Source of the DNA: Phymorhynchus buccinoides
Lineage: Eukaryota; Mollusca; Gastropoda; Neogastropoda; Raphitomidae
Direction: 5' to 3'
Length of the DNA: 64,000 nucleotides
Assembly (NCBI GenBank): GCA_017654935.2
Contig: CM065690.1
Coordinates: 20,748,066 to 20,812,065, forward strand
Shown piece by piece: positions 25,226 through 36,817 of this stretch (its first letter is position 1; each line of letters begins with the position of its first letter). The notes below the pieces were generated by a model that was given only the letters and a program-made list of their open reading frames with translations, had not been told where the DNA came from and ran no database searches. The position numbers and the translations under genes are program-made.

Positions 25226-25439
25226 GGGGAAGACGGGGTAAAAAGCGCATGGGCGGGTAAGAAGCCCACCCCAATTATCTCATGAAATAAAGAAAATTTC
25301 AGTCAAATTTGCCCATGAGACGAATGCTACACATTAACGCTCGTCTCATGGGCAAAATGAGTCTGAAATTTGCTTCATTTCATGAGATAATTGGGATGGG
25401 CTTCTTACCCGCCCATGCGCTTTTTACCCCGTCTTCCCC
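25226..25439. mobile_element. 214-bp TA-flanked hairpin MITE, GGGGAAGACGGGG ends, copy 2
   Basis: A near-perfect palindrome: GGGGAAGACGGGGTAAAAAG at the left and its inverse at the right, flanked by TA (25224-25225 and 25440-25441). Its arms include AATTATCTCATGAAAT and GCCCATGAGACG. The related locus at about 24040 lacks it. Confidence 0.9.
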
Positions 25440-25560
25440 TATTCATAGTCTTCTACAAAAGACTAAGCTGCACAATGATTTACCCCTGTAGAAAATTATC
25501 TATTGAATAGCTCTCATGTTACTGTTGTCCCCTACTAAAGGCTAATATCAAACAATGATA

Positions 25561-25774
25561 GGGGAAGACGGGGTAAAAAGCGTATGGGCGGGTAAGAAGC
25601 CCACCCCAATTATCTCATGAAATAAAGAACATTTCAGTCAAATTTGCCCATGAGACGAATGCTAGACATTAACGCTCGTCTCATGGGCAAAATGAGACTG
25701 CAATTTGCTTCATTTCATGAGATAATTGGGGTGGGCTTCTTACCCGCCCATGCGCTTTTTACCCCGTCTTCCCC
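25561..25774. mobile_element. 214-bp TA-flanked hairpin MITE, copy 3
   Basis: It has the same length and sequence as copy 2, flanked by TA (25559-25560 and 25775-25776). The related locus near 24178 lacks it. Confidence 0.9.
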
Positions 25775-25825
25775 TAAAAGCCATTTCAAACGCAAAAACA
25801 TACATGTAAGGAGACACAAAATGAC

Positions 25826-26215
25826 AGCATCAGGTCAGGTCAGGTCAGGTCAGGTATTAGGACGACCAGGCCTTGCAGCCTCTCAATGCGTCCTTCCTTT
25901 TGGTTAGTGTTTGGCAATTGCTGTGGCGGTTTTTAGCATCCATATTGATGCACTAATCATGAACGTACTTTAACAGGGCAATTTTTGGATCACTGTCTAG
26001 GAAGTTTTTGAATTTGTTAGTATCTGAGGTCATTTTAGTATGTGCAGGCACGGACTTCTATACATATGTATATATAATCCGTGGTGCAGGGAGGTTGTTC
26101 CAATATTGGGTGACTCTGTTAGAAAAAAAGTGTTTTCTAATGTTAGTTCTGCTGTACCTGGTTAGAATTTTTAAGTTCGCTATTACAGGTTCTTATTTCG
26201 TTAGACAAGTGAAGC
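25826..26215 (-). pseudogene. LINE 3-prime fragment with a (CAGGT)n tail
   Basis: Antisense sequence matches 58075-58380 (TTAGAAAAAAAGTG for CTAACAGAGTAAC and the tail GGTCAGGTCAGGTCAGGTC). A GT-overwritten copy lies at 24250-24640. Confidence 0.8.
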
Positions 26216-26228
26216 AATTAAGCCTTTG

Positions 26229-26375
26229 CAAATTTCAGTCAAATTTGCCCATGAGACGAATGCTAAACATTAACGCTCGTCTCATGGGCAAAATGAGACT
26301 GAAATTTGCTTCATTTCATGAGATAATTGGGGTGGGCTTCTTACCCGCCCATGCGCTTTTTACCCCGTCTTCCCC
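26229..26375. mobile_element. Hairpin MITE GGGGAAGACGGGG, 5-prime truncated copy 4
   Basis: Only the middle and right arm remain (AAATTTCAGTCAAATTTGCC to CCGTCTTCCCC), with TA at 26376-26377. The left arm has been lost at the junction with a LINE fragment. Confidence 0.8.
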
Positions 26376-26613
26376 TATTGTCAGTGCCTTGAAAAATCTT
26401 GTAAACATTTATCAAATCTCCACTTAGTCTTCTGTATTTCCCAAACTAAATCTGACGAAGTTAAAGTTTTACGTCCTCTCGGCCGAAGCCATACGGGACC
26501 ACTGAGCTATACATATTATTTATAGCTCAGTGTACGGGACAAACTAAATCTACTTTCTTTTCTTCTTTTCTTGTCGAAGAAGAAGAAATCTACTTTCTTT
26601 TTTTTCAACAGTA

Positions 26614-26622
26614 CACTTCCGG
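26614..26622 (+). promoter_or_regulatory. ETS/GABP-type promoter motif upstream of LAS1L
   Basis: CACTTCCGG lies 126 bases before the LAS1L start codon. This exact motif is the GABP/ETS site common in promoters of housekeeping and ribosome-biogenesis genes. A second pyrimidine-rich TTTCCG tract follows. No TATA box is evident, as expected for such a gene. The role is inferred from the motif and its position. Confidence 0.45.
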
Positions 26623-26747
26623 TCCAGAGTTAATTTCCGTTTCCGCCTTGTGCACAATGATTGAAAGCTGCTAGTGGGCCTACTTTTTCTTTGGTTTGTT
26701 ATTTGTATTTCTGTCAGTAGTCTACCGGTACTTGCAGGTATTTCAAC

Positions 26748-26788
26748 ATGGATCTGTCTTGGAAGCACGTTGTCCCATGGGCAAACAG
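26748..26788 (+). CDS. LAS1L: LAS1L exon 1 (aa 1-14)
   Basis: The ATG is followed by 13 codons reading [14 protein letters not shown] once joined to exon 2, and the donor is CAG|gtgaag. VVPW is the conserved start of the Las1 domain. The phase (AACAG plus A) fits exon 2 exactly, which is why I chose this exon over other ATGs in the region. The first intron is 3.3 kb and holds hAT-like and hairpin elements. Confidence 0.85.
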
Positions 26789-29700
26789 GTGAAGTTTTAT
26801 GTTTGGCTGTGCGTTTGACATGTAGCGTGCAAATCTGTCGCTCGTGCAAATCTGAAGCTCGCTACATCAGTTTACAGTTACATCAGTACATGAGAGTGTA
26901 TTTGCGGCATTTTTCGACATTGACTATTTGATTGACATTGCATGAACCACAAATTTCACTTTTTCCGTGGGTTAGGGATAGGGTTAGAGTTAGGGTTAGG
27001 TAAATGGTTCAAGTACGGAAAAAGTGAAATTTGTGAATGTCGCAAATACACACTCTCATAGTAGCGAGCGACGGATTTGCACGAGCGACAGATGTGCACG
27101 CGACACATCATTCTAATTCTTCTTGAAGTTCTTCTCTTGAGCAGTTAACTCTTGAGGGCCCACGGTCAATGAGCTGACCATTCTGGCTCCTTTTGAAAAA
27201 AAAGACTGAAAACTTTCATTCTTGCAACACTCAGACTGTAGTACAAGCCAAGAAAGAGCTGAACTAAGATCTGCAGGCTCCTGAAGCATTTTTGTTTCAT
27301 TTTTCTTTTGTTTCTCCTCTCTGTTTCTTTCTTTTCTTCTCCTTTGGTCACATCCCTAAGTGCGTACATTTACTTCTGTTAATAGAAGTTGGTCGGCACC
27401 ACAGAAGTCAGAAGAAGAAGAAGACCGTGTTCAGGGATAGTAACTCTTCCTACTCCTAGTCGAAGTTTTCGTCAACAAATGCATTTTCTTATTTCGTAAT
27501 CGTATACATATTTACTAATTTAGCGCATCTTGATAAGGAATAACTTAGGTTAGGCCACTTAGGGATAGGGTTAGGAACATGTCAGAGTTAATGTTAGTAG
27601 TTTTTGAAGACATTTGCGCACAATTTATGTGGCCCGTGATTGAGCGCCGTACCCGTAGCCTGGAGAATGTGAGACTGAGAGACAGGCTCGTACCCCGAGC
27701 CTATGTACGAGAATTCGACACATACGCATGAGTGAAAGTAGTTCAGGCATGCTCCTGAAATCAGGATTGTAAAAGCCAGGGTTCCCAGGCACCTTTTAAG
27801 TCCTTGTGAATTGGTTTTTGGTCAACAGGCCTTTTATTAGTTTTAAGAGCTTTATTTCACAGGCATGAAAACAGCTCCGCCGTCTCCGCCGATTATTTTG
27901 TCGAAATCGATCGATCTCTGCCGGAAAAAACAACCGAACCCAAATTATCTTTATACGGCACAATCTTCATTTCGCGCCTTTTTGCTCTTCCGCCGTTGTC
28001 ATTTCGAAGATGGCGTCCGCCGAGAACGCATGTATCGAGTTGGCGAAACGAAAATGTAAAAAAACCAGTACGTGAATCATCGGAGAAGTGATTGGCTGCA
28101 GAATGTAGTTTGTGGCGGGAGAGTGTCAAAAAGTTGTTAGTTGGAAGGAGGATGTGAAATGAGTACTCAACCCGCCGCTCAACAAAACTTGTGATATTAC
28201 TATTAGCTGAAAATACGGGTAGAAGGAATTTTCTGCCGAGAATGGTTTTTTCGAACAGTAGTCCCCCCCCTGAGCGAAACTTCTGTTGTTAGGATAAAAT
28301 TGTGTGTTGCGGGGGAAAAAAAATTTAGAACAGTAGCTTCCACCCCCAAAACTTCTGACGTTAGCTGAAAATCCGGGTGGAAGGATTTCTCGGCTGAAAA
28401 AATCTCCTCTTTTTTTTGGGAACAGTAGTTTTCATGCCTGATTTCATATCCTTTTAATTCATCAAGAGGTCCTTTTAATTTTTGAAAGGTACTGTTAAGT
28501 CCTGTTTTATCAAGAAAAAAAGTGTTAAAGAAACTGACTAGCAAGTAACATCTAAAAAAATTATCGCAAAAAAACCTGGCACTGGCAGTATGCAAAGTTG
28601 TCGGTGTCACAGATCGGAGCAGACAATTCATTACTAGCTGTGTGAGTCTTTCTGCACCAAGACGTAGTGATTCATTCCATGCGTATTGGAATTGACAGTT
28701 GTGCTCTTGGTCAACAATTGGCATTCAGGCATTCTTTCATGAATGAACATGTCATACAATCAGGTTAGCGAAGGTCCTTTCACAATCTTTATGGAGGTCC
28801 TTATAAGTCCTTTAAAGGTCCTTTTTTTCGTTTCATGTTCCAAACCTGGGAACCCTGAAAAGCTGATAGAACAGACAGAAAGCTATCTGCAGTATCAACA
28901 CCAATGATGTTTTTTTCAAGTTATGAACTCACTGCTACTCCTAGTCCTATCCCTTTCTCCAGGTCGGGATAGGGTTTGATAGGGATTAGGGTTAGGATAG
29001 AACACCCTGGAAAGGGTTAGGGTTGGGGTTAGGGTTAGACATGAAAAAAAGTCAAGACAAAATGGCCGCTTGCCATTGCCGTTTTCCAATTAAATTGCAA
29101 GTAGCTGGCGTCGATGCTGCAGATAGCTTTCTGTTAGAAAGAGTCTTCAGGATTGACCAATTGTCATTCGCAAACCAGTCTTATAAAATCAAACATTTAG
29201 AACTGCCAAAATCGATGGCAGATTAACATTTGATGATACATGTAGATCATGTAACACTATCTCTACCCATCCTATGAATCCTGTATTAGTGTATACACAG
29301 ACACACACACAAGGTCAAGGGTCACCACTTCAGGTTTGGTAATATTCAGAGAACATTAAAATGTGTCCTTTCAGGGTTGAGAGAATGTTTTACTTTCACC
29401 CACAGTTAATCAACTTAATCATCATAATGCAGAGCTTCAGATTGTTTTTAAGGCTTCATGGGTCATATGACCCCTGGTCACAGAAAATGATGGGTCAGTT
29501 ACCAAAAGAATGGACCAATAATGTATTAGTCTATCACTGTGGTAACTAGTAGTATCTTACTTAAAATTTATTGCAGACTTCATGGTTCAGATGGCCCTTT
29601 GCTGCACAAGATGAGAGGTCGAATCACTATCAATATGGGCCAATGACCCGGGCCCATTGACAATCTGAAGCTCTGCTATGTAGTTTTGTTTTGCAAATTC

Positions 29701-29801
29701 AAATTTGAAATAACTATTGTAGTACAAAACAAGCTTTCAAATCCATCTACTTTTTATTTAATATGCATGCTCCACACACACGCATGCACGCACGCACACG
29801 C

Positions 29802-29841
<40 letters not shown>

Positions 29842-29873
29842 GCACGCACACACACGCACACGCACACACACGC

Positions 29874-29914
<41 letters not shown>

Positions 29915-32900
29915 CATTTGTTAGCAGATCATTTTTGATAATGACTGATGAGACTGTCAGTGTCACACCTTGAACATTATCATAACTTTGATTTAAATAT
30001 GAATCCCTGTGTTGAAATAATACTGAGGTAAAAGTACTAAAACTAAAAGTCATATTGCTGCTTCATTGTGTTGGCATTTAGATTGGAGTTTGTCCAGACC
30101 TACCTTGATTTATACAGTAAGGATGTTCATCGTCAAAAGAGAGCCGTGGAAGCCATTGCCTTGTGGAAATGCAGGTACTGTAAATTTAACCCTGAATTGA
30201 ACAGTATCATGACAAGAAAACCAATAAAATCATGACACTAAATTTATGTACTCTTAAAAATGTTGAAACATACAATGAGTTTTGTACCTCAGACCTATGA
30301 TGGAAAGAAAGTAGGTGACACAGAGAGTTACTATAGTGTAAAGTTGAGAAAACATATTTCTAGTGCTTGTTGAATTTTTAGTCATCCTTATGCAATTGAA
30401 CCAGGCTTTGTTATACTTATAGGCCTTGTGAGACCCACAGAGGTCAATACTTTTAGATCTATATAAGTTATCGATGATTTCTTAGATTCTGTTCATTATG
30501 TGAAATTTGTTTCAATGAAAATATTGATTAGATTTAAACTATTAAAGTAACTAACTTGGGTGTTATTCTCAACGTTTTCTTGTTGGTATTGTTTTGTTTA
30601 TTGAAAATATTAGCTAGATCTAGAAAACATTGACACAGCCACAGACCTTAATTTACTAAGTGAAAGTGAAACTCATTTACTGACGCAATTACTGTACATT
30701 CACAAGCAATCATTTTGTTTTAACGTAATAGATTAAACACCTGAACTGAAATATTTAGCCTCCCTACTTCTGTTATTCTTCATCAGGTTTATCTGCAGAG
30801 CATGCTGTTGAAAGGATAACAATGGCTTGTTTTAAACAACCCTCCATATTTAAAAAAAAAAATGTTATCCATTTGATAAATCTATTACCAAGATTTACAT
30901 TTAAATAACAATTAGCAAAACTCTTAAAAGAGTGTGCTTTTGTATATATTCAACAAATGCATGGCTGAAACTTTTCTTAGTATACGAGTATTTCCTGTTT
31001 TTGAATTTTACCAGAAAAGGAATTTCCTGTTTTTAAGACTTGTCAAACAAGATCTACTGTATTTTTGAAACACTTTAAAGTAAGCATTTGTATAAATTGT
31101 GGAAAAAGCAAACTAAAATATCTTCATAAATCAATTTTTCTTCAGCTGCAGGGGAACATTATACCCTTAGAGTTAGACCTTGGCATTTCAGGTTTTTTCA
31201 TTTTGTGTAGTTTGCACTCATGCAAATGTATACTATTACAAACATAGTTAAAGTGCTTCTGTTTTTACTTGTTATTTAAGACCACACTTTAACTGTTCAA
31301 GTGAGATAGCGAATAAAGTCTACCTGTTCTTTACCTTTTCATGGACAGGGCTTCCAACAAACTGGCAGTTGCCATAGACAACTCGGCTGTGCTGACCAAA
31401 GCGTACCTGAAGTACCAGTCAGCTGTGGAGGGCAAGAAGCTGCATCGTAAAGGGGATGAAGTGCGCATGCTCATGACCCTGGCCATCATACGGTAAGTCT
31501 CGCTTAACCATTTCACCGCCAACATCGCATTTTAGCACCATAGTGATTTAACACCTATGTCACTAAAAGGCATCAAATCGGGGTTTAATTATCCAAAAAC
31601 CGTATTGCCTTAGTTTGGGGAAGTAAGGATAGACCTTATTTTATATAGTGTCACAGAAGAATCCCCAATACAGTACTACAAATGGATTTTATTCTCTACC
31701 CAGGCAATTTTAATGGACATTTTTGGCTGAAATATGGCTGGAGGTGAAAGGGTTAACTGGATTTGGAGTCATGAAGAAGATATGCAAGAATAAGAAAAGG
31801 AGTTGATTCATAAAAGATATGTGTACATACATATATGTGCTCTCAACTGGATGACCACAAATAGAAATAATTTACATTTGGTTTAGTATATTACTTAACC
31901 CTTTCACCGCCAATGTCGCATTTATGCACCACAATGGTTCAACACCCATGTCACTAAAAGGCATTAAATTAGGGCCTAATATCTGGAGACCCTATTTTCG
32001 TAATTTTGGGAGGTAGCGATAGACCTAATGTTACACATGTCACGGAGGAATTCGTAATATTGCAGATTTGTTTTTGTCTACCCATGCAAGTTTAATGGTA
32101 TTTTTTGGCTAAAAATTGTCTGGCAGCGAAAGGGTTAAAGTGTAAGAGTTATATTTTTATAAGGAAGTTAGTATTTGTAATAAAGCCATCAATGAGGCTT
32201 TATACTACTCCTTGTCAACGCGAAAGAGCGAAACATTTAGGCCCGAACTGCCGATGCCCCCTGGTGATGAGTCAGGAGCAGATAATTTTCTGTGGCTATA
32301 TACTACTTCTAGTTCCTGACAGGCATGGGCGATAATCTTAAGTAGGTGGCGTTCGCATCTCAGGTCATGAAAACGGGCAGAGCATTTTCGGTATAAAGCC
32401 TCATTGTAACTAGCAAAATAATTAATGCAGCACATATTTCTGTCCCAAACGTAATTTTAAAAGAAAAGATAATAAATATTGCAAGACTGATTTTAAAAAA
32501 AACTTTAATCCCCCATGGGGATGCCAGGGGTCTTTCAGTACATATAGTTCTCCCACCTTCTGGAAGTTCTGTGCCAGCAACTTATCTCTCTCTTTCAGTT
32601 TTTGACTCTGCTTTTCCCATTTTCTTACTGTCTTCTGCTATTTTTTTGCCTTATTGGTCCATTCTCCTGCCTTTTTTTCCCTAAATATCCTCCAGTTAAT
32701 TTTCTCCTTTGAGCTCCTCCAAAATTGGAATGTGTTGGCTGAATGCAGCGAGGAGACCAGTAAAAACTGAACACATACATACACATTATGGCCATATGGC
32801 CTGGGAATGCAAAGGAAGATGAAGAAGAAGAAGGCAGCTTTAATGTATTTTTTTGTCAGCTTAACTCTTCTACTACCAAGTATTACTTAGACTGTTTACC

Positions 32901-35900
32901 GTTGCGCACCAAGTAATTTTTGCCGCTGCACTGATTTTCGCACACACTCACTTTAAAAATTCATTAAAAAAATACTCGCTCGAATCATCACTAAATTTAC
33001 CTGTGTCGATCTGCTGCTGCAAACCCAAGATCGTTTCAACACTTTCGATGCTCTTTTTGATTCGCCTAAGTTCAGATTTTGCCACTTTTTCCACAGTAAA
33101 TGCTTCGTCGGCACTATCGCCATCTTGTAGAGGTTCACGCCAAAAGTTGTCAGTTTCCATCGTCGAAAACGCGACGAAAATCGATTGAAAATTACAAAAT
33201 TTAGCCTACAAATGAAGATGGCGGAAGGTTGTGCTTTCCCTGAGCGAACTGCGCATGTCACGGAAGTAAAGGATGTGATGTCACTTGATATAAATAGCGC
33301 AAAGGGGGACACCGGGGTTTCCCTAGTATCTGGCGGTCAAACACGCCCGTGGCTAGCAACAGTATACGGTAAACCGGCGGGTCAACCCGCCCCCGCCAAC
33401 GGTAGTAGAAGAGTTAAAGTTAAATAAATTTCTTGGGTGTTTTGAAAATGTTATGCAACTTGTGCAGATTTGTGAATCATGTGACGGAGAAAGGCCAGAA
33501 CAAAGCCTTTGCCCAGCCAGTTCACAAGATTGCCAAGGAGGTCAGTATGCATGCATTTCATTGATTACTGACACTTCTCTCCTCCAGATCCCTCGTTACT
33601 GCACCAGGACCCTTGGCGAATGCTCTTTCTCTTTCCAGGCCCCCTCCACTTGGGATAAACTCCCTTTACCTCTCCGTTCTATCAACTCCCTTTCTTCATT
33701 TAAGTCTTCTCTCAAAATTACTCTCTTCAATTTGAAGAGAAGTTCAAATCATAGCCTGCTATATTTCTTTTCAAAGTACTGTGCCCCTTCCATCCGCGTG
33801 TGTTTGTGTGCCTGCATGTTGTTTGTGTGTTGTATGCATGTAGTGCGTTCATGTTTGTGTGCGTGTGTGTGTATGTGTGAGTGTATAATATATTTTTGAT
33901 GTTCATTTATTTCTATTGCTTGCTGGTTTATTCATTTATTCATTTATTATTGTAAGCTCTTAGGGCTGTTTTATTACTCTTAATTTGCTGCAAAATCTTA
34001 ATAATAAATTAATCACTCTCATTATCAATGATCCACCTCCAAAAAGGTTTTTTTAAGACAAAAAGGTTTTTGTTTTTGTTTTGATACATCATTACTGTGT
34101 TGAACTTGAATCATCGTGATGTTTTTTTGTGCAATTATATTCTCATTTTAGAATTCTAAAAAGGATTCATGAATGCCTTTGTCGTTTATTTGGCTGCTCG
34201 TTTGTTTGCTAAATTTCACTACTAAGGCATTCCTGTTGTACTTGTTGTTGTTGTTGCTGCTTGAGCTTCAGTATGCATGATTTTGAGGTAATTTTCAGGT
34301 AATGATACAGTATTCACTGTTTTGCATGTTTGGGTGTGTGCAGTTTGGCATACCAGAGTGGATGGTGCGGATGCGGCACGATGGTACTCATGGACCCATC
34401 CCTCCGCTGGATGTGCTGGCTAGAGGTGTGGAGTGGTCTTTGACCTATTTGCAGGTAACAGCATTGTTTAGCTCTTTTTAAGAAATGTAGTTACTGCTAT
34501 TATCATTACCATATTTTCTGGGCTATAAGCCGCTACTTTTTTCTTCAACTTTGACCCCTGCGGCTAAAACAACGATTGCGGCTAATTTGTGAATATTTCC
34601 CCTTCCATATTTTACTTTTTTAGGCTGGTCGTCAACTCCAGCCTGTGCGTGTTGACATCATCAATCTCGGTAAAAACGAACCGTTCTCATGCTGAAACTG
34701 AAGAATTTAATCAGTGATATTATCTGACCACTAAATTTCACCACTTTTATGCACACTGGGCAGTTTATGATCAAAGTTTGAACTGAAACAGTCGCGATCG
34801 TGTTGATCTTTACGAACTCTGTGCACACGTAAATGCGAAGTCAACTTCCAAGTTGAAACTAGGTGATCGGTCTCACTCCATAAGCTGGAACTCAGTGAAT
34901 GGTCTCACTTTACAAAAAAGAAGTTGAAAAGCAGCTCCTTTCCGTTATCAAACTGATAAATCGGCGTTAGTGTGTGCACTGAAACACTTGCTGAATGCAA
35001 ACAACTAACAAAATCCGATAAATGAAAGCAGCTGGCGCATTAGCGTTTGCCGTGATTTCGTATCTGCGGTGTGTGCTGCGCCATTTTGTCAGCCGAGTTG
35101 TACGCGCAGTAAAAGTTTCGTGTGTGCAAACTGTGACTGAAAATGAACTGCCAGTGCGTTACTTTGTCATGTTTTCTGTTGTGTTGTGTCGTTGTGCAGA
35201 ATTCAGTATTTAGTATTTAGTTATGGCGAAGATTAGGTCTCTAATGTGTAGTTTGTGTGCGAGTGCAACACGGGCCGTCAAAGTTGCCGTGGCTTTCGAT
35301 CATTCATCTGCTCGTCTTCTCAGGTTCGTTTTTCTTTTTCAGTCTCTTGCGGCTTAGACACTGAACGCGGCTTTATCATTGTTTTTCCCAGAATTTTAAT
35401 GAAATGCAGGGGGTGAGGCTTAGACAACGGTGCGCTTTGTAGTCCGGAAAATACGGTAAGCATTAACACCAGATTTGATGAAAACTTGTGTTGACCTCAG
35501 GAGGTGTTCTGGAGCCATCAGGTGAAGGAAGCGGACGAGGTGTCCGACCCGGGCAACTCCAGGAAGCGCAAGAGGTCGTCCAGACCCCAGTACAGCACCA
35601 GGGAGATCAAGGAGCTCATCACCTGCTACCAGAAGGCCAGCTACAAGGTGGGCTCACCTCTCTGTCAGTGTGGCTAGGCCTTTAATCCTTTCAACGCCAG
35701 CCATTTTTTTAGCCAAATCTTTCCATTAAACTTACCTTGTTAGAGAAAAGATTTGTCTGCAATATTGGGGATTCTTCTCTGACATGCGTAAAATAGGGCC
35801 TACCCTTACCTCCCAAAATAAAGAACATAAGGTCATTGGTTAACAGACCCTCGTGTGATGCCTTTCAGTGACATGGGTGTTAAATCATTGTGGTGCCAAG

Positions 35901-36729
35901 AGGTGACAGTGGCGATGAAAGGGTTAAAGGGCCAGCCACACGTCAGCTAAAATCGCACGACAGACTGTACGATGCGATTCGATCACGTGATCTCGAAGCG
36001 CGAATCACATGCGTTTTTGGAGACCATGTGCTCGAATCGTGTCGTACGATTTCAGTGGACGTGTGGCTGGCCCTTTCTAACTGTGACATCTCGCCGTCCG
36101 CATGCAAAAGAGATATAACTCAAAATTGGTCAACTTCGATGTGTCGAACTTACCAGTTGATCTAGACAAGCTGCATCATGTAACAAAGCTGTAAAACAAG
36201 AATTTGCAAAGATAAAACACTGATTGTGGCGCTAAATTAACACCAAAAAATGACATAATTTGACCTGAAATGACCAAAATGTTCAGTTTTCCATTCCTCA
36301 TGTGAAGTGACGTCTTTCGACCTTCGTCTCTTTTGCATGCGGGCGACGATCTGTGAGGCATGAATCTCATGAAATACTACCACTTTCTTTCACTGTATTT
36401 GTAGACTCAAATCTGATGAAATATCTGTATTTCTCATTTTCTGTATCAGACTTTTTTTTTCTTCAGGTTCGTGTATTAAGATCTAGTGATCAAAAGTGGT
36501 AGGATTTTCTCAGATTTATTTATTTTAGACAGTAGTATTTCATCGGTTTTGTGCCTCACAGACATCATCATAGTTGGGTAGCCGTATGACTGAAGTTAGA
36601 TGTGTTTCATCCTGCTTATGAGTGACTGTGTGTGTGTGTGTGTGTGTGTGAATGCTGCTGCTGTGTTTTCCTGATTGATTGTCAATTGTTTGCTTGTTTG
36701 TCTTATCTATATATGTTCATCTTTGTAAG

Positions 36730-36817
<88 letters not shown>

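Noticed and set aside
28013..28080. LAS1L first exon starting at the ATG after GAAGATGGCGTCC
   Set aside because: It lies inside the 1081-bp hAT-like element, and its frame does not join exon 2. The exon at 26748 fits in sequence and phase.
28203..28724. 173-codon minus-strand ORF inside the hAT-like element
   Set aside because: It spans two internal duplicated blocks and has no transposase motif; probably a chance frame.
33453..33899. 148-codon ORF starting near exon 4
   Set aside because: The first part is exon 4 in the wrong frame and the rest is a LINE C-terminus; it is not one gene.
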